64,000 bases of DNA, from NCBI RefSeq assembly GCF_003149025.1, contig NZ_QGDV01000016.1, forward strand, positions 1 to 64,000, in the 5' to 3' direction. Positions within the stretch are counted from its first letter, which is position 1; every line of letters begins with the position of its first letter. This DNA comes from Rathayibacter iranicus NCPPB 2253 = VKM Ac-1602. Lineage in GTDB: Bacteria > Actinomycetota > Actinomycetes > Actinomycetales > Microbacteriaceae. The position numbers and the translations under genes were made by a program. The notes under the pieces are model-generated. The model was not told the DNA's origin. It made no database searches and saw only the letters and a program-made list of their open reading frames with translations. Positions 7,335-15,759 of this stretch are shown here, piece after piece.

Positions 7335-8611
7335 CGGACAGGGCGATTTTGGTGCTTTCTACGTTGCGATCTTCATTGGAGGAGGAGCTGGTGGGCAAAG
7401 GGGCCCACGTCATAGTGCTCGTACCCCGTGCCGTCGTCACTGCTAGAATGAGACAGGGCTTTGATGCCATCCCGATTGATCGGTGGGACGATTACACAGC
7501 TCTCGCCGACCTTGTCAGTGTCCTTGAAGCGCGAGGAGTTATCGGTATCGTCACTGAGGACGAGCGCTGTATCCGAGCGGCAGCCTTCCTCCGTGCGTGT
7601 CTTGGATTGGGTGGGCTGACCTTCGAAGATGCGATTGCCTTCACGGATAAGGCGATAATGAAGGAACGTCTTCGCGCATATCGGGTTCCTGTTGCCGATT
7701 GGCGTGTCGTGACCTCGCCTGCTGCTGTCCCCGATGTGGCCGAAGAGCTCGGTTGGCCGGTCATTGTTAAGCCTCGAGTGGGATTCAGCGCAATCAACAC
7801 CTTTGTCATTAAGGACTATCAACACTTCGCTCGTGTCGACGAGGAGGGTGTCTTCTCCGCGTCTCCATCGATCGGAGTTCAACATCCGGCACTGACGGCC
7901 ACCGATGGTCTGGGTCCCCTCGTCGATGCGCCCCGCGGGTTCCTCGTGGAGGAGTTCGTTGATATAGCCGCCGAGTTCCACTGCGAATTGATGGTGCGGG
8001 GTGGTGAGGAGATATATTGCCTCCCCTTCGTGTATCCAACCCCGTTGCTTAAGAATGCGGGGGTGACAGTCGGATCTGCACATATTCCCTTGGCGTCGGA
8101 AGACGCCGAGCAAGTGCGCGAGATCTCGCGCGTCAGTGCGTTCGCGCTTGGGTTGAGGGACGGCTTCGCCCACGCGGAAGTATTTCGTACTAGCGACGGA
8201 CGATGGCTTCTCGGCGAGATTGGCGCGCGCCCGGGAGGCGCACAGGTCCCCGCGATCATGGATCATCAATACGGAATTGGCGTCACTCGGCTCTCCGCTG
8301 ATCTTGCGCTGGGAGCCGACTTAGAGGTCACGGTTGAAGAGAAGGACGGATCGGTTGCGTGGATCACGATTCCAGCGCCAACAGGTGTGATTGTCTCAAT
8401 GACTGATGAGCGAGATCTCCGTGCTCTGCCGGGTGTGATCGACGTGCACATGGAGCTTTGCGTAGGCGATTCCGCATCCGGTCCATTCGGTTCTCTGGCC
8501 TATGCCGGATATGTGTTCTGCGAAGCAGAGTCGACTGCTGAGGCGATCGCGCTGGCCCGATCAGCCGCTGACCGATGTCGCATCACCGTTGTCCACGAGG
8601 CGGTGACCTGA
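7331..8611 (+). CDS. ATP-grasp ligase 2
   Basis: A second ATP-grasp protein (426 residues), starting at GTG 7331 within a GTGA overlap. Motifs: WPVIVKPRVGFSAIN (~138-152), FLVEEFVDIAAEFHCEL (~202-218) and the metal site LLGEIGARPGG (~294-304), with E and R in place but N of the usual ExN replaced by G. It is only distantly similar to ligase 1, so the two probably act on different substrates or in sequence. It ends with a C-terminal alpha/beta subdomain (SGPFGSLAYAGYVFCEAES). A 71-base gap separates it from the NRPS gene. Likely role: amide bond formation on the assembled product or on a building block. Confidence 0.75.
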   Translation: MTDRAILVLSTLRSSLEEELVGKGAHVIVLVPRAVVTARMRQGFDAIPIDRWDDYTALADLVSVLEARGVIGIVTEDERCIRAAAFLRACLGLGGLTFEDAIAFTDKAIMKERLRAYRVPVADWRVVTSPAAVPDVAEELGWPVIVKPRVGFSAINTFVIKDYQHFARVDEEGVFSASPSIGVQHPALTATDGLGPLVDAPRGFLVEEFVDIAAEFHCELMVRGGEEIYCLPFVYPTPLLKNAGVTVGSAHIPLASEDAEQVREISRVSAFALGLRDGFAHAEVFRTSDGRWLLGEIGARPGGAQVPAIMDHQYGIGVTRLSADLALGADLEVTVEEKDGSVAWITIPAPTGVIVSMTDERDLRALPGVIDVHMELCVGDSASGPFGSLAYAGYVFCEAESTAEAIALARSAADRCRITVVHEAVT

Positions 8612-8682
8612 CCGGGTGTTGTCGACGCAACTATGCACAGGGTCTCTCAAGCAAAGCAGATAGCCAACGAGGAGCAATAATA

Positions 8683-11600
8683 TTGAGCTATGCACTTGCG
8701 AACAGTCAGATTCCAGCCGATGTCGCATTGAGCGGTCAAAGAGCGAATCTAGTTCGGGTTGCCACCGTCTCCGCCTCCAACATCGAACCTCGCGAGTGGG
8801 CGAGCATCATCGGCGTGCTGATGTGCGTCCACTCTGGCAGTGACACCGCGGCCGTGGATCTCGAAACGGCTGGCGGCGAGCACCCGCTGACCGTCACACT
8901 CGATATGTCAGAGCGACCGCGGCGACAGCCCCAGGAGCCTCGTTTCGACCACTCGATCTCGTCGTCGGCGTGCGTGACGGACAACCATGCGCTGGCGGGG
9001 GATGCCCATGTACTGGTCGTGCAGCTCCACGGTGGCATGGCCGTGCTCTGGCTCGACTCCAACTCGTTCTCTCGACCGGTGCGAGAACGTCTGGCTGTCC
9101 ATGTGCAGCTTTTGGCGAGCAAGGATGTCGCAGTCGCCGCAATTGAGCTCCCGGTAGTCACGTCGCCGCGGTCGAGCGCGGCTGTACCCGGTGCGAGCCA
9201 CGCGCGTGCGGAGCCGGAGTGGGGGGCCTGCATCATTCGTCGGCTTCTCGATGTCGTCAGGGCTTTTCCCGATACGGTGGCGCTGGCTTCTGAGGGACTG
9301 TCTCTCACGTATCGAGAACTCGCTGCGCGGGTGGGAGGCCTAGCCGAAGAGATCCGACGCACCGCTCCTGCTGGTGCGCAGCTTGCGATCATGGCCGAAC
9401 ATGGAATCGAACCGGTCGTGGGGATGCTCGCATGCCTCGCCGCCGGCATGTCGTATATACCGCTTGACCCGCGCATGCCCGACGGTCGGCTACGCCGGAT
9501 CCTGGATCGGTGTCAGCCGGAGGCGGTCATGTATGGTGTCGATCTCGCAGAGCGAGCGCGCGTGCTCTCTCCAACGAGGAGGCTCATGGCACTGACGTCG
9601 CGTGTGGCGGACCTAGTTCCGCCACCTTCTTCGGCGGTCGCGGAGCCCGCTGCCTACGTGCTCTTCACCTCGGGTTCGACCGGAAACCCCAAGGGCGTGG
9701 CGCAGTCAGTTCCCGCGATCATGCAACACGCACGGAATTACCGCGACAGCATCGGTCTTGTCGCAGGAGAGGTTGTGCCTCTCCTGGCAGCTTTTTCTTT
9801 TGACGCAGCCGTCATGGACCTGTATGGGGGGTTGCTCTCCGGGGCGACATTGCACGTCGTTGATCCGATGCAACCCGCCGACTCCCTACGTGAGCTGTTG
9901 GAGGAGCGTCCGCCAGACGTCCTCCACGGTACTCCGACTCTTCTTCGGCATGTGCTGGACGGAGTGAACCAGCCGTGGACCGCGTTGGCGAAGGTTCGCG
10001 CGGTCGTCTTTGGCGGCGAAAGAGTTCTGACTGCTGATGTAGAGCGGGTCCGGCTCGCGCTGCCGGCCGCATATGTCATTAACGGTCTTGGCCCAAGCGA
10101 GTGCACCGTGGGCGTCCAACATGTCATCGTTCCTGACGAGCCCCTTGATGACCGCGACATCCCGATTGGCTCCGCCGCGCCAGGGGTGACGGTCGAGCTC
10201 GTGGATTCACACGGTAGACCCGCACAAATCACAGGCGAGCTGGTGTTTACTTCGGCGGCCGTGGCGTCTGGCTATCAGAACGAGCCCGAACTCTCCGCAA
10301 GGCGGTTCACGGCTCGGAACGACCGCCGAGCCTTCCGTACCGGCGACCGGGCATGGATACGACCAGACGGCAGTTTGATCTTCCTTGGTCGGACCGACCG
10401 GCAGATCAAGGTCAGAGGGCAACAAGTCGATCCGAACGAGATCGAGTCCGTACTCATGGAGCATCGGGATGTTGACCAAGCATGGGTAGGTATCGACGCG
10501 GACAATCATTGGACGGCGTACCTGACGTCGAATTCGGCAGCGACGCCCGACGGCGAGGAGATAAGGCGGTTCGCGAGGCGGTCACTACCCGCGATAGCCG
10601 TTCCGACGAGGATTGTGGTGGTCAGCGAGCTGCCAATTGGGTACACCGGAAAGATCGATCTCAACGCGCTGGGAGACCTCACAGCGGTGGCAGAGTCTGG
10701 AGTACTGGCCGCTGTCCCCACGCCAGACGGACCGCTGGATGATCCGGTGACAGCGCCTGATCGCGCTCCAATGACCTTTGGCCAGCTTTCCGTCGTTCGA
10801 TCATTGAGAGGAAAGATCCGGACCGAACCCGCGAACGTGAGTCGCGTGGTGGACCTGCCAATTTCGGCTACTCTCGATCGCGTCGAGCAGGCTGTTCGCC
10901 AGCTCGTCGTTCGCCACGCATCACTCCGGACGACGTTCGAACTCACGGAAAGCAGCGGGCTGCGCCAGATGATAGCGGCCGAGGGCACAGTGCCATTGCG
11001 AGCCGTCGAGCTTCCCGAAGACACGCCTCCCGCTCGACGGGCCGTAGCCGCAACTCTCGAAGCCGAGACCTATGACATCGAGCGGGAACCAGGATGGCGT
11101 GCCGCGGTGATCACCAGCGGGGGTGCGGCGGTGGCAGTCGCGCTGTCACTCCACCACATTCTCGCCGACGCGTGGGCACTCTCCATTCTCGAACGCGAGC
11201 TGATCGGACTCGTGAGCGAACCCGACCGGGATCTCGGAAGAACGTCGATGACCCCAGCAGACCTCGCACGACGCCAGCGCGGCGACGGATGGCAGTCCCA
11301 TCGCGCGATGTTCAACGACCATTGGGAACCGATATTCGATGATCCTCGCCGGTTTCCGTCGGCGGGGTTGACCGAGGCCGGGCCACGCACCGTGATCGGG
11401 ATGACGCTGGATCTTGGCCGCGCGGAACTCGCGCACATTGCGCGGAGATGGAGTGTGTTCCCGTCGACGGTTCTCACCAGTCTGGCCATGGTCTCCTGGC
11501 CCTCGATTTCCAGCCGAGCTGAACCCTCATTGCTATCCGCGACAATCATGAGCGCGGGGCGTGTCGACGAAGATCTGCAGCACCTTGTCGCATCGCAGAA

Positions 11601-12078
11601 CCAAGTGGTTCCTATCAGCGTCGATCGCCTTGACGCCGAACCTTTTGCGAAGATGGCGTGCCGGGTGCAGGAATCGCTCTTCGGCGCGATTATGGCGGGC
11701 GTCTACGACGTCGATGCGGTGTGTGCGCGCGCTGGTGTCGAGGAGATGGGGCATCTGCTCGACCACTGGGTCAACGTTCTCGAAGAGAACGGTGCTGAGG
11801 CCGATGCTGCAGAGGCCCCGCGGCATATGCACCACCACGAGAAGTTCACGATCGTGCATGCGTCGCATAAACCCTGGCCGTACTTTTACTATCGCATCAG
11901 GATTGCGCAGCGATTGCGCGTCGAACTGGTCGTTCCCCCGTCGTCGAACTCCGTCGGGGCGCTCCGGCAGGTCCTCCACGGCTGGGACGCCGCACTGGAC
12001 ATCCTTCGCCGTGACGACTCGTCCACTGTTGACGAGATCATCCAATGCTTTGCGCACACCCACGAAGGAGAGCTGTGA
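8683..12078 (+). CDS. NRPS protein: partial C - A - C, no carrier domain
   Basis: I place the start at TTG 8683, eight bases after GAGGAG (8669-8674); the frame is open further upstream but has no start signal. About 1131 residues. Residues 1-185 look like the C-terminal half of a condensation domain. Residues ~190-660 are an adenylation domain with all core motifs: LFTSGSTGNPKG, NGLGPSECTV, FRTGDRAWIRPDG, GRTDRQIKVRG and GYTGKIDLNAL (invariant Lys present). Then comes a condensation-type domain with HHILADAW (H824/H825). No PCP (no GGxS) is present between or after them, which is unusual. It probably charges a PCP in trans, that of the 15752 protein being the obvious candidate, and its C domain may act in chain release. 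Pocket residues read by eye (D, A, M, H, V, G, G, V, G, K) match no code I know. Confidence 0.85.
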   Translation: MSYALANSQIPADVALSGQRANLVRVATVSASNIEPREWASIIGVLMCVHSGSDTAAVDLETAGGEHPLTVTLDMSERPRRQPQEPRFDHSISSSACVTDNHALAGDAHVLVVQLHGGMAVLWLDSNSFSRPVRERLAVHVQLLASKDVAVAAIELPVVTSPRSSAAVPGASHARAEPEWGACIIRRLLDVVRAFPDTVALASEGLSLTYRELAARVGGLAEEIRRTAPAGAQLAIMAEHGIEPVVGMLACLAAGMSYIPLDPRMPDGRLRRILDRCQPEAVMYGVDLAERARVLSPTRRLMALTSRVADLVPPPSSAVAEPAAYVLFTSGSTGNPKGVAQSVPAIMQHARNYRDSIGLVAGEVVPLLAAFSFDAAVMDLYGGLLSGATLHVVDPMQPADSLRELLEERPPDVLHGTPTLLRHVLDGVNQPWTALAKVRAVVFGGERVLTADVERVRLALPAAYVINGLGPSECTVGVQHVIVPDEPLDDRDIPIGSAAPGVTVELVDSHGRPAQITGELVFTSAAVASGYQNEPELSARRFTARNDRRAFRTGDRAWIRPDGSLIFLGRTDRQIKVRGQQVDPNEIESVLMEHRDVDQAWVGIDADNHWTAYLTSNSAATPDGEEIRRFARRSLPAIAVPTRIVVVSELPIGYTGKIDLNALGDLTAVAESGVLAAVPTPDGPLDDPVTAPDRAPMTFGQLSVVRSLRGKIRTEPANVSRVVDLPISATLDRVEQAVRQLVVRHASLRTTFELTESSGLRQMIAAEGTVPLRAVELPEDTPPARRAVAATLEAETYDIEREPGWRAAVITSGGAAVAVALSLHHILADAWALSILERELIGLVSEPDRDLGRTSMTPADLARRQRGDGWQSHRAMFNDHWEPIFDDPRRFPSAGLTEAGPRTVIGMTLDLGRAELAHIARRWSVFPSTVLTSLAMVSWPSISSRAEPSLLSATIMSAGRVDEDLQHLVASQNQVVPISVDRLDAEPFAKMACRVQESLFGAIMAGVYDVDAVCARAGVEEMGHLLDHWVNVLEENGAEADAAEAPRHMHHHEKFTIVHASHKPWPYFYYRIRIAQRLRVELVVPPSSNSVGALRQVLHGWDAALDILRRDDSSTVDEIIQCFAHTHEGEL

Positions 12079-13952
12079 CGATCCTAAACGGAAAAGAAAA
12101 AGTGCGCGAATTAAGGGAACCTCGTTCCCCTGGGATGCTGCTCATCCTCCAGGCTGCAAAAATCGCTCCCTGGCCGACGGCTGTCCTGGCGCTGTTGATG
12201 GGCATTGCGGCTCTGCTCCCTCTTTCCCTGGCAGTATTCAGTGGAAAACTGATCGGACTACTTGCAAACTCTGAAGGAACGGCGTTAGGGATTGGTCGTG
12301 GTCTGTTTTTGACGATCCTCACCATCGGATTCTTCTTCTTCTTACAGCAGGCGTTGACTCCACTGCTGCTAGGCACGGCTGAAATTCTGGGGCGCAAGGT
12401 CGACCGCGCTCTGCGAATCCGAGTACTCGATTCGTTGGCGGCACCTGAGACTATGGCTGGGATCGAAGCCGCCGATATTCGGAACCTGCTCGGTGGCATC
12501 AACGGGGGACTGGGGTCGGCAAAAATCGTCGACGCTCTTACTGGGCTCGTGAACATCACGGTGGTTCGATGGGGTGCATTGGCGGGACTTCTGCTCTTCA
12601 TTCCCTACCGGTGGTGGGTTGCGCCGCTTGCGGCAGCCGCATACGTCGTCGCAATGTCTCTCGGGTCGAGGGTATATCAAATCGGTCTCAAATCTTCTGA
12701 AGGTGATCCTTCGTCCGGCGTCCGGTCCCGCTATCTGCAGGCGTTGGTCGCCACTCCGGCCGCGGCGAAAGATGTGAGGATTTTCGGGCTGACAGACTGG
12801 CTTCGAGCCACACGTAACATCGAATGGCTGCGGGGCATCAAGGAGGATCGATCGGCGCGATCGGGAGTACGTAGCGTGAGCGTGATCAGTGGTGTTCTTG
12901 TGTTCGTGGTGCAAGCATCTCTCCTGCTGATGCTCTACTCGGACTTCAGGGCGGGGCTGCTGTCCGAGGACACCTTCACGTCACTTCTCGTGGTGGTTGT
13001 CGGGCTGGGAACCGCGCTGAGCCTGAGCTCAGAGATGGTCAGTGTCTCGACGGGAGGAGCGAAGATCTGGGCTGTGCGTCAACTCGAGGCGTCGTTGAAA
13101 ACCGGTGCTCCCCGGGCAGGCAAGGCCAACGAACCCTCGCAGGCCTCAGACCGACAGCGTCCCCGAAAGACGCCTTCGATCCTTTTCGAGGATGTCTGGT
13201 TCACCTATCCTGGATCGATGTGCCCTGTGCTTCGTGGCCTGTCATTCGAGATGGGAGCCGGGGTCTCCACAGCTTTAGTCGGCGTGAACGGTGCAGGAAA
13301 GAGCACCGTAGTGAAGCTGATGGCTGGCTTCTACCGGCCGGACAGCGGTCGTATTCTCATCGACGGCGTCGACGTCGCAGACATGGACCGCTCCGAGTGG
13401 CAACGACAGTGCGCCATTCTCTCCCAGACCTGGATCCGATGGGGCTTGTCAATCAGGGAGAACGTGCTGTGGGGTGCTCCGGGCGCGGCAGCCGACGAAG
13501 CAGTCCTTTCCGCCGTGTCGCTCGCCAGCGGCCTCGCGGACATCGTGGCTCACCTGCCCCAAGGCTGGGAGACGCCGCTGAGCCGGGGGTTCGGCGGTAC
13601 CGATCTGTCCGGTGGGCAGTGGCAACGGGTGGCCTTGGCTCGGGCGCTGTATGCGCAAGCGAGTGGTGCGCGCCTGCTCATCATGGACGAGCCGACGTCA
13701 GCGCTTGATGTAGGGGGAGAGGCCGAGATCAACGCCAACCTCATGAATGCGGCCTCTGACGACACACTGCTGCTTGTCTCGCACCGATTCGCCGGCGTCC
13801 GCCAGGCAAAACACATCGTGGTGCTGGAGAACGGGCAGGTGACCGAGCAGGGGAAGCACAAGACGCTGATGGAGAGAGACGGCCTATACGCGCAGATGTT
13901 TCGTACCCAGGCTGAACGATACATCGACGATGGGCAGGCTCATGATAACTAA
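12075..13952 (+). CDS. ABC exporter half-transporter 1 (TMD-NBD)
   Basis: GTG 12075 follows AAGGAG and overlaps the stop of the NRPS gene. About 625 residues: an N-terminal membrane domain with hydrophobic segments (AVLALLMGIAALLPLSLAVF; FLTILTIGFFFFLQQAL; TALSLSSEMV) and a C-terminal ATPase with Walker A GVNGAGKST (~403), Q-loop LSQTWIRWG, signature LSGGQWQRVALARAL (~511), Walker B LLIMDEPTSALD and H-loop LLVSHR. All catalytic residues are present. It pairs with the next gene, which overlaps it by 11 bases, probably as a heterodimeric exporter of the cluster product. Confidence 0.88.
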   Translation: MTILNGKEKVRELREPRSPGMLLILQAAKIAPWPTAVLALLMGIAALLPLSLAVFSGKLIGLLANSEGTALGIGRGLFLTILTIGFFFFLQQALTPLLLGTAEILGRKVDRALRIRVLDSLAAPETMAGIEAADIRNLLGGINGGLGSAKIVDALTGLVNITVVRWGALAGLLLFIPYRWWVAPLAAAAYVVAMSLGSRVYQIGLKSSEGDPSSGVRSRYLQALVATPAAAKDVRIFGLTDWLRATRNIEWLRGIKEDRSARSGVRSVSVISGVLVFVVQASLLLMLYSDFRAGLLSEDTFTSLLVVVVGLGTALSLSSEMVSVSTGGAKIWAVRQLEASLKTGAPRAGKANEPSQASDRQRPRKTPSILFEDVWFTYPGSMCPVLRGLSFEMGAGVSTALVGVNGAGKSTVVKLMAGFYRPDSGRILIDGVDVADMDRSEWQRQCAILSQTWIRWGLSIRENVLWGAPGAAADEAVLSAVSLASGLADIVAHLPQGWETPLSRGFGGTDLSGGQWQRVALARALYAQASGARLLIMDEPTSALDVGGEAEINANLMNAASDDTLLLVSHRFAGVRQAKHIVVLENGQVTEQGKHKTLMERDGLYAQMFRTQAERYIDDGQAHDN

Positions 13953-15759
13953 CGGCACGCGAGGACCGCTCCGCGCGGCGGTGAGACTATCCTTCGAGGC
14001 TGACCGCACGGCAACTCTGATCTCTTTGATCTCTTTCGGGCTGCGTCCAGCGGCCGCGGTCATCTCGCTCGCTCTGAGCGCCGCAGTGGTGGACGCTGCT
14101 GTTGTCGGCGATCTGGGCCGTGCCTTCACCTCTCTCATCACGCTGGCGGTGATCGCCGCTGTCGTGGCCGGGACCACTCCGCTGTCCATGGCGATGTCGC
14201 AGCGAATGGTCGAAGCATCTAGCTCAACGGCCGATGATCGCCTGATGAGCGTGGTAGGCGGGTTCACCGGGCTGGAGATGCTCGACGACCCCGCGCTCCT
14301 CGACCGCATCTCGATTCTCCAGCAGAATCGGGTCTACCTGGCGATGGGCGCCGATGCCCTATCGCTGGTGCTGGGGACTGTCATCCGGGGCGGAGCGACC
14401 GCCGTCTTGCTTGCTTTCATCAACCCGCTCCTTCTTCTGGCGCCTCTGATCGCGATACCGTCCGTCTACTTCGCCAGCTATGCACAACGAAAGCGCGCCG
14501 ATGCGCAACAGGCCACCGCAGCCTCGTCAAGGCTTTCCGAACACCTTTACGCCACCGCGACAGATCCGTCTGCTCTTGAGGAGATCCGCAGCTTCGGTCT
14601 GGCGGACACGGTCCGAGACCGACAGAATGACATCCAGCAACGCGTGGACTCTGACATCACCAGCGCCGTCGCGAAGGGTGCCGCCTTGAACATCGGTTCA
14701 GGTCTGATCTTCGCCGCGGGTTTCGTCTTCGTGCTGCTTGTTGTCGTTCGAGATCATCTGGCCGGCTCGACATCTTTCGGGGACATCCTGCTCACCCTGA
14801 CATTGATCACCAGCCTCAATCTGCAGATCTCCTCGACGATCCGGTTCCTCCGATTCCTGCATCAAGCGCGAGACGTGTCAGCCCGTCTACTGGAACTCTT
14901 GGAAGTCCAGCGACAAGAAAACACCCGGTGGGCCGGGACAAACGAGCCACCGAAGTTGCTTCGATCCGGAATCGACCTGGCCGGCCTAACTTTTAGCTAC
15001 CCTGAGAGCGACCGACACGCGCTACACGCTGTCAATGCGCATTTTCCTGCGGGGTCGGTCGTCGCACTGATTGGCGACAATGGGGCAGGAAAATCGACCT
15101 TGATCAAACTGCTGGCAGGTCTGTACCAGCCGACAGGTGGGCACATATTGATCGATGGGCAATCATTAACGGAGCAGCGCCCTGATCTCTGGCGCTCTCG
15201 CGTCACCGCATGCTTCCAGGATTTCGGACGTTACGAGTTCGAGGTCGGGCAGGATATCGCGTTAAGCGATCTTTCCCGTTCGAACGACGTGACGGCGCTC
15301 ACCGCCGCCGCGCGGGAGGGTACTGCTCTCGACTTCATTGAACGGCTACCTGCTGGTCTGAGAACACGCCTTGGCAGGTCTTTCGATGATGGCGTTGAGC
15401 TCTCCGGTGGCCAGTGGCAGCGACTGGCCCTGGCCCGGGCCAGAATGCGCCGGGAGCCGCTTCTTATGGTATTGGACGAGCCTGCAGCGGCAATCGACCC
15501 CCTGGCGGAGGATGAGCTCCTTCGCGGCTACGTTGCCGCTGCCCGCCATAGCGCGAATAGGACCGGTGCGGTCACGCTTTTCTCATCGCATCGTCTCTCG
15601 ACGGCGAAAGAGGCTGACGTCATCGTTGTGCTGCACGAGGGAAGCATTGCCGAAATAGGAACTCATCGAGAGCTGCTCTCCCTAGAGGGTGGTCGGTATG
15701 GCGATATGTTCAGAGCACAAGCGCTGGGATACCAGGATCGGGGTGTAGCGGATGAGTAA
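13942..15759 (+). CDS. ABC exporter half-transporter 2 (TMD-NBD)
   Basis: The start ATG 13942 lies inside the end of the first half-transporter gene; an ATG at 13930 is also in frame. About 605 residues with the same TMD-NBD layout: hydrophobic helices (GLRPAAAVISLALSAAVVDA; GLIFAAGFVFVLLVVV), then Walker A GDNGAGKST, Q-loop TACFQDFGRYEFEVG, signature LSGGQWQRLALARA, Walker B LLMVLDEPAAAID and H-loop FSSHRLST. Both ATPase sites of the pair are consensus, unlike many heterodimeric exporters in which one is degenerate. The gene ends eight bases into the next megasynthase gene. Confidence 0.88.
   Translation: MITNGTRGPLRAAVRLSFEADRTATLISLISFGLRPAAAVISLALSAAVVDAAVVGDLGRAFTSLITLAVIAAVVAGTTPLSMAMSQRMVEASSSTADDRLMSVVGGFTGLEMLDDPALLDRISILQQNRVYLAMGADALSLVLGTVIRGGATAVLLAFINPLLLLAPLIAIPSVYFASYAQRKRADAQQATAASSRLSEHLYATATDPSALEEIRSFGLADTVRDRQNDIQQRVDSDITSAVAKGAALNIGSGLIFAAGFVFVLLVVVRDHLAGSTSFGDILLTLTLITSLNLQISSTIRFLRFLHQARDVSARLLELLEVQRQENTRWAGTNEPPKLLRSGIDLAGLTFSYPESDRHALHAVNAHFPAGSVVALIGDNGAGKSTLIKLLAGLYQPTGGHILIDGQSLTEQRPDLWRSRVTACFQDFGRYEFEVGQDIALSDLSRSNDVTALTAAAREGTALDFIERLPAGLRTRLGRSFDDGVELSGGQWQRLALARARMRREPLLMVLDEPAAAIDPLAEDELLRGYVAAARHSANRTGAVTLFSSHRLSTAKEADVIVVLHEGSIAEIGTHRELLSLEGGRYGDMFRAQALGYQDRGVADE

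Noticed and set aside
6096-8611. Graspetide (microviridin-type) RiPP cluster
   Set aside because: The ATP-grasp proteins lack evident similarity to MdnB/MdnC-type ligases and the 45-residue peptide lacks their Thr/Ser-Glu/Asp core; kept only as an open possibility.
8575-8682. NRPS start at 8575 inside the ATP-grasp 2 gene
   Set aside because: The extra 36 residues (cysteine/histidine-rich) come from out-of-frame ATP-grasp codons and lack a ribosome-binding site, whereas TTG 8683 has GAGGAG at the right distance.
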